From the NCBI RefSeq assembly GCF_019097595.1, contig NC_080715.1, forward strand, positions 24,624,573 through 24,688,572: 64,000 nucleotides of DNA, in the 5' to 3' direction. Positions 1 to 14,380 of the stretch are shown piece by piece; the stretch's first letter is position 1, and each line of letters starts with the position of its first letter. This DNA is from Hemibagrus wyckioides. Its lineage: Eukaryota; Chordata; Actinopteri; Siluriformes; Bagridae. Both the position numbers and the translations under genes were made by a program. A model generated the notes under the pieces. It had not been told where the DNA came from and searched no databases. It was given only the letters and a program-made list of their open reading frames with translations.

Positions 1-228
1 ACAGTTGTGTGACTTTGTAGTTGCATGAGCTATTGTTTGTATGTGTGTGTGTTTGTTTGTGTGTGTGCCAGTGTGCTGCAGGTTGGGTGTTGGCAGGGGG
101 CAGAGTAGGACTTCTGTCTACTCGTGTCACTCCGCTACTGGTGCCACAATACACAGAGCGATGTTGTCCTTTTTTTCAGTCACAGAGCATCACTCTGACT
201 CACCATGATCTTCCCAATGATTTTAACT

Positions 229-274
229 GTGTGTGTGTGTGTGTGTTTGAGTGAGAGAGAGAGAGAGAGAGAGA
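229..274. repeat. Compound GT/GA microsatellite
   Basis: GT then GA runs; another GT-rich tract lies at 40-68 and short CA or GT tracts at 544-562, 2966-2987 and 3324-3343. Confidence 0.93.
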
Positions 275-1427
275 ATGAAAGAAGGAGAAAAACTGATCTG
301 TATGGTGCCTAAACATTAATGTGGATATCTGTAACATTTCAACAGTTCAACAGAAATATTTATTCCTAAAAGAGGAAGTGAAACCATATGCAAATGGCGC
401 CATTTTCATAACATTTTTCTCACCAGTATCTCACTGGTGTTATTTCTTTGTTTCTCATTCCCTTGCACTGTTCAGAAATGCTTACAGGTATTTGGTGAAG
501 AGTTTTGGATAACAACTTTTTTTCTTGCAAGGAAAAGTGCCAGACACACACACACACACACAGAGTTTAATGAGCTGAAGGCCTGGCATGATCTTCTTAG
601 CTAACCGAGCCTCCAAAAGGCTCGCTTTCTGTCAATTTCCTGTATTTAATAACCTAAATAGGCTTTTAAAACATTGTGATGTTTTGATTATGACTCCAGC
701 TTACATAAGTTTATTACATTCTTTCCCACAGTAACCCTTCCACTGGTTTGCTCTTGGTTGAATACATGACAAGTGACAGGAAGAGATCATTGCGCTTTCC
801 CTGTGTATTTTTTGCATATGCCATTGAGGAATCGAGGGAGGGAGAGAGGGTGGGAGGGATGGCAGAGAAGCCTTATCAGTTTTTAACTTCCTGTTTAGTA
901 ACATGCAACCCCACAACTGTTCCTGTGGATGTGTGCTGTGAGATCTTGCATTCACTGTGCTGTTTAATGTATCTGAAAGTCTGTTATTGTTAGAGCTCTG
1001 CGAGGGTCATGACAAGGAAGACTCATCCAAACAAAGATGGGGGGAGAGTGTGGAAGAAGACACCATCAGAGACAGAAGCAGCAGAGAATGGAGAGCTGTT
1101 CAGGGGTGAATACTCAGTGTGAGCTAAAGGAGGCTACAGGAAGTGCAATAGAACTGTGATAGTTGAGTTTAAATGAAGATGAGGATGAGACCAAGTAAAC
1201 AATAGGACAGGGCAGGGCATGCTGTTGAAGGAAAATAATCAACAATAAAGAGCTGCGATGAAAACGGAGTTCCTGTTGCAACCCCAAAATTTGATTGCTT
1301 TCCTTTTATACCACAACAGTTAGATAATACTAACAGTTTAAAAAGTAATTCCCTAGTTTCAGCTACTTATAGTTACCAGAAAAGTTGTAGGACATTTAAA
1401 ACCTGCTCTGCATTACATACATCCTTT

Positions 1428-2023
1428 ACAGTGGAACCTCAGTATATGAATTTAATTTGTTCTGGAGTTCTTAAGGTGAAAAATTGTATTCTGAAACGAA
1501 TTTTCCCGTAAAAAATGTAAAATGTAAATGTAGATAATCTGTTTCAGCCACCCAAAAATATCATCAATATTACCAATATGAAGTGTATGTAAACTGTAGG
1601 GCTGCTTACAAAGAACTGACCCAAGCCAAGCTTTCCATGTCATGGTTCTTCACAGGAAGTCGTGCCACCAAGCTTGGGCTAAAAATTGAACAGACCACCC
1701 ATGCCAGCAATCTGTCAACAAAAAACACCCGAAAAATCACATGCCCTTTGAATGCATGCCGAAGGCAACGTTGGTATCGTGGGTTGACTCTTTCATAACA
1801 GCTTTTACTGAAACAAAAAACATAAAATTTGTAAACTCACTTCGCTTGGCTTTCCACTGACGCAAACAAGTTTTGAACGGCTCCCGGACGTACACACGAC
1901 TTAGCCACCGTTCGCTTGGGTTTGTTCGCATGCAGAAAATGCTTCATATGCCGATGCAAATTTCTTGCAAAATTTCAATTCTTAAGGCAGAAATTCATAA
2001 AATATGCTGAGCTTCCACCTGTA
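1428..2023. mobile_element. Tigger/pogo-like nonautonomous DNA element
   Basis: The left end reads TACAGTGGAACCTCAGTATA and the right end is its approximate reverse complement (TATGCTGAGCTTCCACCTGTA). Both ends abut TA, the usual mariner-superfamily target duplication. About 595 bases with no transposase frame left. The assignment to Tigger/pogo is by the CAGTGG-type end and is an inference. Confidence 0.6.
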
Positions 2024-2079
2024 TTTCATCTTTTCTCTAGATGTTACAGAGCAACCAGAAAGAGCTAAAGATTTCAGGA

Positions 2080-2400
2080 TTTTAAGGAGGTTTTTTTGTG
2101 TTTTTTTGTTTTGATCCAAAAATGCTCATTTTCTTTTTGTCTTTTTTTCAACATTTGATGCAAATTGCAGAGATTTTGTGTAAAGATTGGTGAAAATGCA
2201 AGCACAGGATTCTTCTTTTAAACTCCTGTTACTAAAGGGACATATGTAATAACTTTCTACGATAGCTGTACTCATGTTTGACATGTGAATGAAAGAAGTT
2301 TTTGGCTAAGTGTGTGTTGTGATCACACACGACATCTTGGCCCAAATTTGCGGAAAATCTGCGGTCATTTTTGCTATGACTGTTAGAAACCTCTGACACT
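2080..2400. mobile_element. Old interspersed repeat, copy 1
   Basis: Shares stretches such as AGCACAGGATTCTTCTTTTA and GCGGAAAATCTGCGG-like sequence with the copy at 31640-32600. It is likely a fragment of a nonautonomous DNA transposon; family unknown. Confidence 0.45.
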
Positions 2401-5400
2401 GGAGACTCCTTCCAGACGTGTAAAACAATTGAAATAATTGAATCAACACCTTCACACACCTTACAGTGCTCCTTATTGTCCATATACACACACACACAAC
2501 TCTAAATAATCAAATCTTTTCTGTGAATGTTTGTCATGCTGTAGTTCTGATGCAGAGACTCAGACACAGACTGTTTTCCTGCATGTTAAATATTCAGCAG
2601 CTTTCTAAGTCTGCCCTGATAGCTAGGATTAAACCGTCATTGTTCATAATCACAAGTCAACTGAGCTCAGCTGTTCCAGTCTGTAGTTTGTCAGCGTCTT
2701 TTCCCAGCAGCACCAGCCTGGGCCTTCACACAGTTCAGGCACTGAAGCTCCTGCTAGTCTGAGTTCCATCTCAAGTGGCATCTCTCAGCTCCACATACTG
2801 TACCCTGTGTACACACACACGGTGGTTGGACTATGCAGTAGATTTTTAAGTGTCTCGTCATTTTTTAGGACGAAGAGCATTAACATGTAAGGAACGCTGT
2901 GGAAAGTTGTGTGTCCTTTAGTGCTGAATATGTCTGATGGAGTGAAAATGTGAAGTGTGAGTGGAGTGTGTGTGTGTGTGTGTGTGGTTTAATTGTGTTG
3001 TTGGTGTCTTGAGTGAAGGGAGAACTGTAATCTGTCTGTCTGAGTGGAGTGACATCATCATAGCTTGCAATGGAAATCTCTTTCTCAATAACTGGACAAC
3101 TGCTTTCACATTACCACCCAAACATTTGGCTGTCTCAAGCCTTCACGTCTTTGTCAGGTTGCTTTCTCTGTTTTTGCTCAAAAGCTCGTTGTGGGGTGAT
3201 GAAAAGTTTGAGTTCCTGAGAGTTCCTGTTTGGGCTGAATTATAGCAGGAATAGTTAAGCACCATGGGACTTCACACATCTGTAGCCAATCCATGGATCT
3301 GAACCAACTTAAAATAACCATGTGCACACACACACACACACACGCTTGTTTTTTCTTGTACAGACATTCATCAAAACCTTCGGATATTCTTATCCTCATG
3401 GGGACATTTGGTGCCTATTATGAACTAAAAACATATACACATATAAGCACAAAACTGCTTGTGGATTAGAAATCTCCAATTTTCTACCTTCACCTGGACG
3501 AAGGCTTGAAGTCTTTTGTCAGCTGGATATTTCAGTGATTGTTATTTATTTATTATTTTTTGAATTTATATATTCAAGATGCTAAAAGCCTGAGCAAGCC
3601 TAGATTTCTAGAAGCAACATCTGTAAAAGCATTACAGTCCTAATCTTCTCTTAAAAAAAACGAAGGACTGGACTCTGGACTCTTGGTCCAGCAGAAAGAA
3701 AGTCAGTTGTGGCATTTATCAGCATTAGAAGTTGATGAATTGTGTGTGTGTGGGGATTGGAGTCTAGATTCCTGAGTATATTGCTTGGACTCACGGTAGA
3801 ACCAAATTGGCATAAAACAAGAAGAACTATTTCAGCAAGTTTTACTTTTTTTTCTAAAGCTAACCACAGCTGCACGGGTCTTGGGTAACTATTATGGTGT
3901 GCAATGCTGGGTAATCACCCAAACATTTGCACACACAGGCCACAGTAACAGAGTGGACTCTAAACTGACTAAAATGATGTGACCAACTTAAAATCAGTAG
4001 GAGGCTGAAGCAATAGCTATAGCTTCATGTCATCTGCCGCTGGTTATCAGTCCTTAAATAGCTGTAATTATTTCCATCTGTCCTGCACAATTGTTTAAAT
4101 TCAGACCCTCAGGAGGACCTCATTTGTTATTAGAAAGTCAGCTGGTATCCCTAGCAACACTGTTGAGAATTACATCAGATAAATCACATCGTAACTGCCC
4201 TCATAGGTTTTAACTTTGGTGGGAAGATGAACAACACAGCTTTTTATTTTCAAGTTAAGATTGGCAAACTATTCTATTTCTCATGGCCTGAAGATACTCT
4301 CCGGATTTCCATTCCTTTCCTTTTTTGTTCTGGTGGCTACTCATTTCCACAACATGTGCTCTGTCTCTGATATTCGGGACACATGTAGTGGGTATTTCCT
4401 GTGTGACAGGAAGAGTGAGGGTTCTTCTGACCTTATGACTCTACATCTTTGTATATGGGCAATTTCCATAGACTGTATATTATCATGTTTCTGGATTGGA
4501 CATTTTCGATCAGTGTAAACAAATGAATTATTTTCGAGCTACGAGTCTGATCTAAAATTAGTTAGGACTCTTAGTGGCTTCCAGTGTGAGACGTTTTTAT
4601 CTCTGTTGGGATAACCTTACACAGAATTTTAGTGGTTGAAAAGAAAGAAGCCTTAAAAAGAAAGAGCCTTAAAGATGCTTATGAATAAGCACTTGGGGTA
4701 TCTCTGAAATCAGAAACAGGACTGATATCTCCGTTTACTTTGAAACATTTGTGTTGAAAAAAAAACAAAAAACAAAACAGCCATATTTGTTTTTGGAACT
4801 TTTCTATGAAAATTTTGCCCTTAGTAGGCTAGGTACAATTCTAGTGTGTCTAGTTTCATATGAGTCATTAACCGCCACTATGGAGTGTGACATGACAAAT
4901 ACATTCATTGATACTGATCATGGTCACCACAAAACAGGCCCAAATTCCATTTTTTTTTGGCCTTTGGGAAAAAGTGCTTTCCTTTATCAGTGACTGGTCT
5001 ACAGATTTATCTCCTTCACTTTATGGACACTGCTCTCCAACAGCTCTGTGACCATTAATCTATTTGTCTGGTATGTCTACAAAGGCCAAATAACAGTTTT
5101 ATCTCTGCGAATTCATCTCAATCACAAGGAAAGTAAGAGCATTGTAAAGACTGGCTACCACAAAAGGAAGAAAATGGTTTTATGGTTTTGATATTTATAA
5201 TTGAAAGATGCCTCACCTACCTGTAAATGTATATCTTAATTTACTCATGGAAAGAATTATTCCTACTGTATATTAATACTGAAGTGCTCAGTTTCAGCCA
5301 CATCAGTCCCTGTCTCTTCACCTGAGGTAAAAATCATTCTCAGCATTTATACTCCAGACTCATCACAGTCTCTTCACTCCACTGATTTCTGACATCGGTG

Positions 5401-6909
5401 GAGAAATAACACTGATTAATTCAGCCAGTTCTGTTGCATAAATGTCGCTTGTACTTTGAGTGCTTTTCACTGTTTCACATTCAAGATGTGATGGTTCAGG
5501 AGTGATTCAGAAAATCCGAATACAACAAAACAAAAGCATATTTTTCTTTCTTTCTTTTTTTTTTTTTTGTTGTTGCCTATTTTGGAATCTAGAGCTGTTT
5601 TAGTGCTCCACTGAGGTCAATTTGGAAAACCAAAATCAAGCAAATGTAAGCTGAATTTTCCTTTTAACTGAAAAAAAATCCTTATTTTATTTGGACAAAA
5701 ACAGGTTAGTCTTAGACTCTCAATCTGTCTCATTTTTCTCATTTTTCCTTTATCTGATCCTTTTTGCTGACAGTTCAGTGAAGCCTCTTAGGCACAGACA
5801 CACTGATGACCAGCAAGCAGACAGAGACGAGGAAATAGCAGAGTTGACAGACGAACAGAACCTCCTACTCTGCAAACACTGACCTCTTAGCAAGTGACAG
5901 TGTCTTGAATATAGTAAATGTACTGAGTTTTTTTCCGATTATAAGATTACAGTACATTCAGTAGAAGATTACTTCTATCTGAAGATGTTTACTAATTTCA
6001 AGTTTGAAATAAGCTTGTTCTATTGGCAAATCCTTTTGCAAAAGTGATCTGTCAATAAAAGTAAAAAATATAAATCTTGAAATTCTTAAAATTGTCCAGA
6101 AATAATTTTAATAATTATATTTCATTTATTGTGTTCTTATAATAGGAAGTACTCAAGAAATTTGACCATATTCAAGATATTTTCACTTGCTACAGTGTCC
6201 TTTGGTGCAGTATGACAGTTCAGGTCAGGTCAGGGTGCATTGATAATCAGCCACATACCTAATACACTTTAATATTAAAGTAAACAAACAAATAACTAAA
6301 TACCAAAGGACAAAGATGCATGAAAAACCTTCATCCTCATCATTTTTCCATGAAAAGTTGATTAAAGATGGTTTGATATCTCTACATGAAGGTCAGCAGT
6401 TCACTGTTTTATGAGTCAGCGATATCCATCATAACCTTGCCCAGAGAGAGCAGGCTCATCTGGAATTGGATGATAAAGCAGCTTGTTTGGAGATTTGTAT
6501 TGGTTTTGGGATTGTTCCTAACATTAGTGCATCAGTGATTGTGGTTTAAATGGCACAGACAGATAATGGAAGGCAATACGGAAGAGCTGTGTGGCTCTGC
6601 ATGGCTCTGCCAGACCACTGAACAGAGATAAAGCCTCAGCAAGATATAAATAGAAGGAAAGCTGCAGTAATTGCAAGACAGGGAGGGTCTCCCTGATGTC
6701 CAATATAGCAATTTGTTATTTATTTATCAATTTATCTGTCTAATAGGGCTGATGATGTAATAGCTAAATAACAGTGATAGATGATGTCACAGTATCGGAC
6801 CATTTTTGTATTTTTAAAGAAAAAAAAGGGAAAAAAATTGAACTTTTTTGTTTTCATAACAGTTACAAAAATGTGACTTCATACTGAATCTTTAAAATTT
6901 AATTACATT

Positions 6910-6964
<55 letters not shown>

Positions 6965-9239
6965 TAGATTTCTGAGTCATGTTATACTTATTTCAAAATA
7001 AAAAATAAAATAATGAATATTTCTAAACAGAAATTATAATAAGCATAAATAAATCCAGCTTCTCGGTGTATTTTCATTAGCAACCTTCATATCATGATTT
7101 GTATCGTGTATTGTAGAAATTTCCTCACAAATATTTTCAATATTTTTTTTTTTACATTGCCAACTCTTATTTTCTACACCATTTGCACTGGTACATTTGA
7201 AATCATTGGCAGTTTCAGGGCCTCAGTACAGGATACTAAAAACGACACACATGCAGCAATAAAAAAAAAAAGTGCCTTGGGCTGGCATTCACATGCAAAC
7301 AAGAGACTAATTGAAATAATTAGTGGTTTTGGAGCATGGCGAGAGTGGCTTTTTCCTAAAACCCTCATTCTCATTGCAGGAACTCAGCCTTCATTAGAGT
7401 CAGCTGAGCCGTAAATAGCTCTGTTCTGTTCCTAACTGCCCCAGCAGTGTGCCCATCTCCTCTGCTCCACCATCCCTTTCCTCTCTTTTTCTCCATAATC
7501 TCTGGCCTCTTAGGCTCATTTAGGGAAAGTGTTCAAGATTCCTTTGATTCGACAGCTATTTAATGCAATCTTAACCGCTTACTTTGCCTACTTCCATTAC
7601 TGTACCACTGTCTCAATGGTTTAAAATTTATTCCAGGCCGTTAAAGACGAGATTCGATTGTCTTTTTCTGTCACGTTCATGCGAGGAACCCAGGAGCTCT
7701 GCAGATGGCTATTAGCGTTAAAGCGCACAGCCTTACATTCGGATGCTGATAAGTGTGCTGTATGCCTAGTCAGGAGGAGCTTATCAGTGAGAGCAGACAT
7801 GAAGGAGAAAGGAAATAAACCTAGTGATATGTAATGATATGTTTAAATATTAAGCTGAAGCTGAATCTGTTTCTAGCTTGACCAGATTTTAAATGAACCA
7901 AATGTATGGAATATGAAAACACATGGTTCTTTTGTGTTTGTTCATGCAATTACAGCAAAGAGACCATCAATAACATACAGACTAGGAGAAGCAAAAAGCC
8001 TTGGACCAAAAAACCGGTCCTTTTCAGCTGATTGCTGCTGGCCCTAATCAGAAGGAGAAAATGCCTCCTGGAAACATGCTATTTAGGGCTGCAAAAGCTA
8101 GGTGGAAGAAAATTCATGACAAATCATATACTTTTTTTTCAGTAATTACTTGCCAGTTAAATCAATAAGTACACTCCGTGATGGAAAAAAAAACATGCAG
8201 GCTGAATCTAATACAATATCACGAAGACAAACACACATAAAAGGAGAGATTTAGGTAGCGGCTAAATTGCTACAACTACAAAGTTTGCCTTACTTCATAG
8301 TTGCACTTAGGCTAAAGCAATTAGGATTAAAAACAACAACAAAAACAACACTGTCTCTACACTTCTTTTTTATTAAGGGCGATGCTACTGCTAGTCAGCA
8401 GTTAGTGCTAGTTTAGCAATTAGCTCATGTTCAGGTGCTTGTGTTTGAAAAGGTGTCCAGGGTAAAAGAAATTGCTCCATATTCATTTTAAGTGAAATAC
8501 TTCAGTGTTTCTTTTCATTTTGCTAGTGCCCTTGAGCATGCGCTGTCTTCTTGGTGCCTTTTAAGTGGTAATTTGCAAGTTGTAATAACATCATTTCATC
8601 ACCTCAGGACATTCGATGGGTGGAGTGGAGAGGAACACAGATTCCTCCATGAAAGCAGGTCTTGTGTTTGCTCTGTCAGAGCACGCAAAGCTCAGAAAAA
8701 GCTTTTTAATCATACTTTTACAGTTTAACGCCTGATTGCCTACTAGAACCGTTCTACTATAGTGAACTTTATACATTCATGCAACATTTTGGACTGAATT
8801 GCAGCACAACAAAAATAGCAGACCATGAGTAGATTAGCAACAAGCAAGTAAGCGGAGAGTAGTGAGTAGCATTAGCAACAAACTAGCTGTCTAATAATGC
8901 TGATGATTATGTTTGCAAAACTGTCACTGGTTTAGATTTAGCCAAGTGCTGCATCTGTATATTAACTAATCTAAACCCAGAATAGCTCTAAACTCAATAA
9001 CCACTTGAAATACTCTTTTTATTTTTCAACTTTGCCTTAAATATAGCTCAGTAGCTCTGACTAGCTGCAGTCGTTGCTGATGATGCTCGCTAATGTGATT
9101 ACCTTGGTGAAGCTTAAAATGTAAAGCTTCCTGTGCTGTTATTTAAATGTCAGAGAGGTTGTTTACTAAATGGGGATATTTTTTGTGGGATTTGTTACAT
9201 TTGCTTGTCAGATTCAGGTTTTCTAATGTCAATTATTTT
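2401..9239. other. Noncoding stretch, no gene seen
   Basis: Probable intron or flank. ORFs here are short and unlike known proteins. 6380-6780 and 7660-7820 are repeat-poor and could hold conserved noncoding DNA; otherwise only simple repeats were noted. Confidence 0.6.
6908..6965. repeat. TTTA microsatellite
   Basis: About 14 TTTA units. Confidence 0.95.
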
Positions 9240-9985
9240 GTTGGAACAGTATAGAGATGAGCATTAGTGTATCTATCATTGTACATATAAAATATATTAG
9301 TCAAGGGATGGGATACATTAGGCAGTAGGTGAATAGCCAATTCTTGAAATTGATGTGTTATAAGCAGGGAAAATGGGCAAGTGAATTTGACATGGGATAA
9401 ATTAAGATGGCTGTGATAGAAGGGTGTCAGAATAAATAGTGCATCATAGGTCACTGAGCATGTGGCTGTGTAGACACAGACCACCCAGAGTGCTCGGGCT
9501 GGCCTCTGTCCACTAAAGAAAGCACTTAAAATGAGCATCATGAATCATGTGGATGTTACTTAAGCGTGTACCACCTACCTAAACGTTGTTGCAGACCAAG
9601 TACACTCCTTTAAGACAAAAGTATTCCCTAATAGCAGTGTTTTCTTTCAGCAGGATAATGCTCTCAAAAATGCTTCAGGAATGGTTTGAGAAACATGACG
9701 AAGAGTTCAGGGTGTTGACTTGACCTCCAAATTCTCCAGATCTCAATCTAATCGAGTATCTCTGGGATGTGTTTTGGACAAACAAGTTCAATCCATGGAG
9801 GACTCACATCACAACTTTCAGGACTGAAAGGATCTGCTGCTAATGTGTTGGTGCCAGAAACCACAGCACACCTTCAGAGGTCTTGTGGAGTCCATGCCTC
9901 AATGGGTCAGAGCTGTTTTAGAGGCATGAGTGGGATCTACATAATATTAGGCAGTTTTTGTAATGTTAGGGCTGATTGGTGCATA
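9240..9985 (+). mobile_element. Tc1-like transposon relic, internally deleted
   Basis: Plus-strand text corresponds to Tc1 transposase pieces: the start region with GGATGGGATACATTAGGCAG, then FQQDNA (near 9650), PNSPDLNLIEYLWDV-like sequence broken by stops and frameshifts, and the C-terminal FRGLVESMPQWVRAVL segment. The right end (TAATGTTAGGGCTGATTGGTG) resembles the inverted repeat of the copies at 31825 and 51281. It is not functional. Confidence 0.8.
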
Positions 9986-10239
9986 TGACAGACCTACTAT
10001 ATTTCTTGAAAGATACTGTATTTCTTTTACTTTCTTGAAAGATCTACTGTATGTGCTATATATAGATACTGCTCTTTCCAGTCTGTCAATAAGCGATGTC
10101 ATTAAGTGTGCTGCCTTTGTGCTTGATCAAATTGTTCACTTGTTTTTTCCCTTTTTCCTTTTCCCTTCTTGGTAATTATGCATATGTTCCACTGCCTTAA
10201 TCAAAATAGACGTACAATAGCATGGGCAGGCATTGGCTT

Positions 10240-10400
10240 TTGTTCGCCTCTCATATGCCCTGTACTTGGCTGAAATCAGATTAGCACTGCAACTGCCGCT
10301 GATCACTTCCCATCGTACTTAATTCTGTAATCCGATCAACCCAGGAGAGTCAGCCAAGAGTGCATGGGGCCTTTGCGTGGAAGTGAAAGCAGGAGGAGAA
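10240..10400. promoter_or_regulatory. Candidate conserved noncoding element
   Basis: Unique, balanced-composition sequence with GATTAGCACTG, TAATCCGATCAAC and CTTAATTC, unlike the flanking repeats. It has the look of conserved fish intronic enhancers; only a look, since no comparison was possible. Confidence 0.2.
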
Positions 10401-10804
10401 AGGTTAGTATTAAGTTGCGTGTTGAGTTAAAAAGCAGCCACTGTGTGTGAAATCAGTTATTACTCTGTGATCTTCTACCCTGCAGGAACTCTGATAGTCT
10501 CTCTGCTCTTTGTTATAGCGTTACCCCTGACCATCACTCATGTAATTCCTGTCAAAAGTGTTCGCAAGTTCAGATGTAACCTTTTAAATCAGCTAACAGT
10601 GATCAATAGGACACATTTATTCAGTGCAGTAGTGGATTGAGCTGGACGTTTTGATAGCAGTATGGTCTCAGGGAGGCATACATCGATAACAATGCTTGGT
10701 TCAAGCCAATATTTTATTCATTTCTTCATGCATGTACTATTTGTAAAAGATGCTCAGATATCATGTGATACTCTGAACCTAGGGTATATGGTCCTGCTAA
10801 TAAA

Positions 10805-10960
10805 CAGATCAGAATCAGAATCATCTTTATTGGCAAGTATCGTGGGTTTACATATACAAATAATTTGTTTAGCTGTACTAGTGTATAATAATAATGAAGC
10901 AAAGAAGCTGAAATATAAGCTATGAAAAACTATGAGAATAAAAAAAAATCTAAGAAGATA
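10805..10960. repeat. Interspersed repeat, CAGAATCAGAATC type
   Basis: AGAATCAGAATCATCTTTATTGGCAAGTAT is a familiar fish repeat start; the rest is AT-rich and decayed. Weak call. Confidence 0.4.
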
Positions 10961-11494
10961 AAATAACGATGAAGAAGGGAAATAATTCCTTAGGGACTGT
11001 AGCTCTGATGTTTATGAGCTCTTCTCTGGTGAATGAGCTCCCAGCAACAAAAATCTGTTTTAAAAAACAAAACAAGACAAAAGAAAGCACACCAACACAC
11101 TGAGGCAGCCATCCGTGGTGCCATCTTGTCACCAAATCACATGATATGGACATATTTCACTACAAACAAAAATATCGACAGGTACTACAACATCTTACAA
11201 TATAAGAAACCTGATAAAACTTTTTACTTTTTTCTTTAAATAGTATCTTTATTAGAGAGTGCCAGGATGGCCGATGGGAGTACAAGTGTCAGTTAGCCAA
11301 ATTTTGTACACACAAAAGTATGTCAGAGTGTAGAGTAGTGACATGAGTGTACAGAGAAACTGTTGTGTGTGAAAGCACTTCAATTCTGCCAGCACCGAGC
11401 CACACACTTCCTTCTTGCGTTGTTTGTCAGGGTGTGCAGTTTGTTCACAAGTCAAAGTGCAATGCTTTTTTGAACATACAGTACGTGTAAGTGA

Positions 11495-11735
11495 GGGGGG
11501 TGGTGTGTTTCCCTTTGTGTGGAGTTTGCATGTTTTCTCTGTGCATTAAGGCGTTTCCTCTGGTTTTGTCCACCATTCCAAAGACGTGTTGTAGGCTGAT
11601 TCAATATCTCTAAATAATGAACGGGTGTGTGATGGGTTGGCATACCATCTAGTTTGTCCTCCTGCATTGTGCCCCAAATCCATTGGGATAGGCTCGAGGT
11701 ACCCTGTGACAAAATGGAAAATGAATGGATGGATA
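11495..11735 (+). mobile_element. tRNA-SINE body, 5' head missing, ATGGATGGA tail
   Basis: GGAGTTTGCATGTTTTCTC, CCAAAGACGTG, GTAGGCTGATTC and GATAGGCTCGAGG, ending AATGAATGGATGGATA, match the copies at 16258, 20565 and 48835. The tRNA-like head is absent. Confidence 0.7.
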
Positions 11736-13365
11736 CATGTATGCAGAATTACCAAGATGTTCCAAGATGTCCCATGTTACTAAATAATAAATTGTTTATT
11801 AATGCTATCAGAATCAACATGTAGCAAAAACATACAGAAAATAATGGCATGATTGTGTCCCTTGTCCCAGCACTATGAGGAGTTTTTCGGTTTGTCACTA
11901 GTACCTTAAAACAAAGGATTTCATTTCAGATGTTCCAAACAGAGCCACCTTCAGAACTATTAACCATCTAAATGACCACCAAGAGTAGAATTGTCAGGAT
12001 TTATCCATAAAGCTACAGGATGAGACAGGAGTATGTTGCCTTAATTTTGAGGTAAATAGTTCTTGACACTAAAAGGCTTGAAACATGAGACAGGAGCATC
12101 TGGCTGCTCAAGATTAATTGCTCTTCCATGGTGAGGTCTTGAATAGACATAATTGCAGGAGAGGTGTTTGGGGTAGCTTGGGGAGGGTAGATGGTCAGGT
12201 TTACAGTTTCAGGATTTGATATAAATGAGGGAGTCAGTGAAGAGTTTGTGGATAATAAGGTCATTGGCTAGGACTACCTGGGAAACTGTAAATATTCACC
12301 ATTAGCAGGATAACGTCCCTTGGATGGACACTGAGCTGTACAAGTCAATCAACTGTAGAGTTTAAAGGTGTTTTTAGAGGCATATTTTGTATGATTTTGA
12401 AGAAATGGCTCATCATATAGAGTCATCATGTGTGTGTGTGTCCACATATAGTATGCATGTCAATCCTCAAATATACACAAACTGGATTTTATATAATGCA
12501 ATGAAGTTGAATGGATACACAACACACACTTTGGATATTTGATACATATACACATTTTTAATAGTGTGTGTTATCTTCATCCAGTGCCAAAGTAATGAAC
12601 TTATTTAAAATGTCATGTTTAATTAAATTCCCCAGACAAGATTAAAGTAGAACACTGATCAATTAAAAGGCAAAGCACTCCAGTCCAAGTTAAGCCATGT
12701 GTGAAGCCTTGTACTAACAAAGTTATAAACATGCTATGAAAAAGTGAGTACTGGTGTTAGATAATAAAGTAAAGTGTGTTTTGTGTGGATTTTGAGCCGT
12801 TTCCTTTCGTCAAGGACAGTCTCTTTGGAGTTGCTCTTGAAAAATCAGACATGACTTTAAATAATCTGAAGTAAACTGCCCAATAAATTCATATGCCATA
12901 AAATGTAATAACCCAGTTAGTTTACAGATAGAACTTTTTAGTCTGGCATTTTTCAGCACTTGTGAAAAGGAACTGTCAGAAAATTAATGAGCTTTGATTA
13001 AGCTGAAACAATCCCACTGTTAACGTGCAAGTGATATATGATGCACGAATGGCTCTGACTAATGAAGTTGCAAGATGGCCTGAGTAAACAGTCACAAGCT
13101 GTGCCTGAAGATTCCTACTACTGTACTGTACAGGAGAAAAGCAGTACAGCAAAAGTGTAGTATGTCCAGATTCTCAACATTCTTAAAACAATAGGCTAGA
13201 AGAAAAACCCAGTGGAACCAATGGGCACTGTCCTATCCTATAAGGCAACAGGACAGTCACGGGGTGTAAATGTGTAAGTAGAAAACATTGTGCCTTGTGT
13301 TTAAACCGTACTTGTTTAACAACACCTTAGTTAATTTTAACTTGTTGAAGGTTTAAACAAAACCT

Positions 13366-13560
13366 CCTGGTGGTCCAATGACAGGCTCCTGAGCTCTCAT
13401 TGCTGTGACCAGGGTTCGATTCCTGGGCAGGGAGCTAACCTAGCCACTGAACAGCTAACTCTCAATGCTGGTCCCTAGCCTGGATAAAATGGAAGGGTTG
13501 CATGAGGAGGGCATCTGGTTTAAAACATGCGTACCAAATGATCCACTGTGGCAACCTTGA
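13366..13560 (+). mobile_element. tRNA-derived SINE
   Basis: A perfect pol III B box (GGTTCGATTCC) at 13413-13423 lies about 40 bases after a degenerate A-box-like start. The body (GAGGGCATCTGG, ATGATCCACTGTGGCAACC) is typical of a widespread fish SINE. Confidence 0.7.
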
Positions 13561-13665
13561 ACATGGAGCAGCTAGGAGCCTTGCTCAAGGGCCCAACGGA
13601 GGCACCTTGGCAATGCTGGGGCTTGAACCCCAATTTGCTGATCAATCAACTTAAACTACCGCCCC
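13560..13665. repeat. Fragment of the GCTCAAGGGCCC interspersed repeat
   Basis: CCTTGCTCAAGGGCCCAACG and GGGGCTTGAACCCC match the 3' part of the repeats at 50505-50640 and 61250-61425. It directly follows a SINE. Confidence 0.55.
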
Positions 13666-14082
13666 CAAATTACTGGCACTGTAAGGATAATTTGTGACAT
13701 TTCAGAGATGAGAACCTAGAGCTTTTGTGCATATACACTTGATTTTTTTTCTCAATGGGATTTATAAAGTGGACACTTTGTCAGCATGGGTTTACTAATC
13801 ATATTATTTTTGTGCACACTGGAACAAAAGTTTTCTAAATGATCCTGCTTCAACCTCCTGTTCTACTGAGGCACATAAAACAGATAATTGCACAAAAGCC
13901 CATTTTCTTGCCACCTCTATTCTTGTTACACATCTCCCACAGTCCACCTGTCATTTACAGGCCCAGTGTGACATTTTCCTCCCTCAATCATACATTTGTA
14001 CTGGTTGTGTGTCAGCTGTCAGACTTTCTGTTTCTCTCTGTCTGAGATGTGGCAGAATCTCTCTTCTACCTTTTACTATTCC

Positions 14083-14116
<34 letters not shown>

Positions 14117-14269
14117 TTTTCAACATGGTATTTTGCAGACATTTCAGTCACACTTAGTGAAAAGCGCAGGCTGATTTATTTACTGTCCACCTGGCTTCTA
14201 ATCGGGGCTCTCCATCTCTGCCTGAGCCTGTCACTCCATCTCATTTAATGTGTCTGCATGCTCCTTCTG

Positions 14270-14319
14270 TCTCTGCTCCTCTCTCTTTCTCTCGCTCTTG
14301 CTCTCGCTCTCTCGCTCTC

Positions 14320-14378
<59 letters not shown>
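14270..14378. repeat. CT-rich microsatellite
   Basis: Pyrimidine tract with pure CT from about 14326; a shorter CT tract lies at 14083-14114. Together they account for the chain of Ser/Leu-rich ORFs here. Confidence 0.95.
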
Positions 14379-14380
<2 letters not shown>
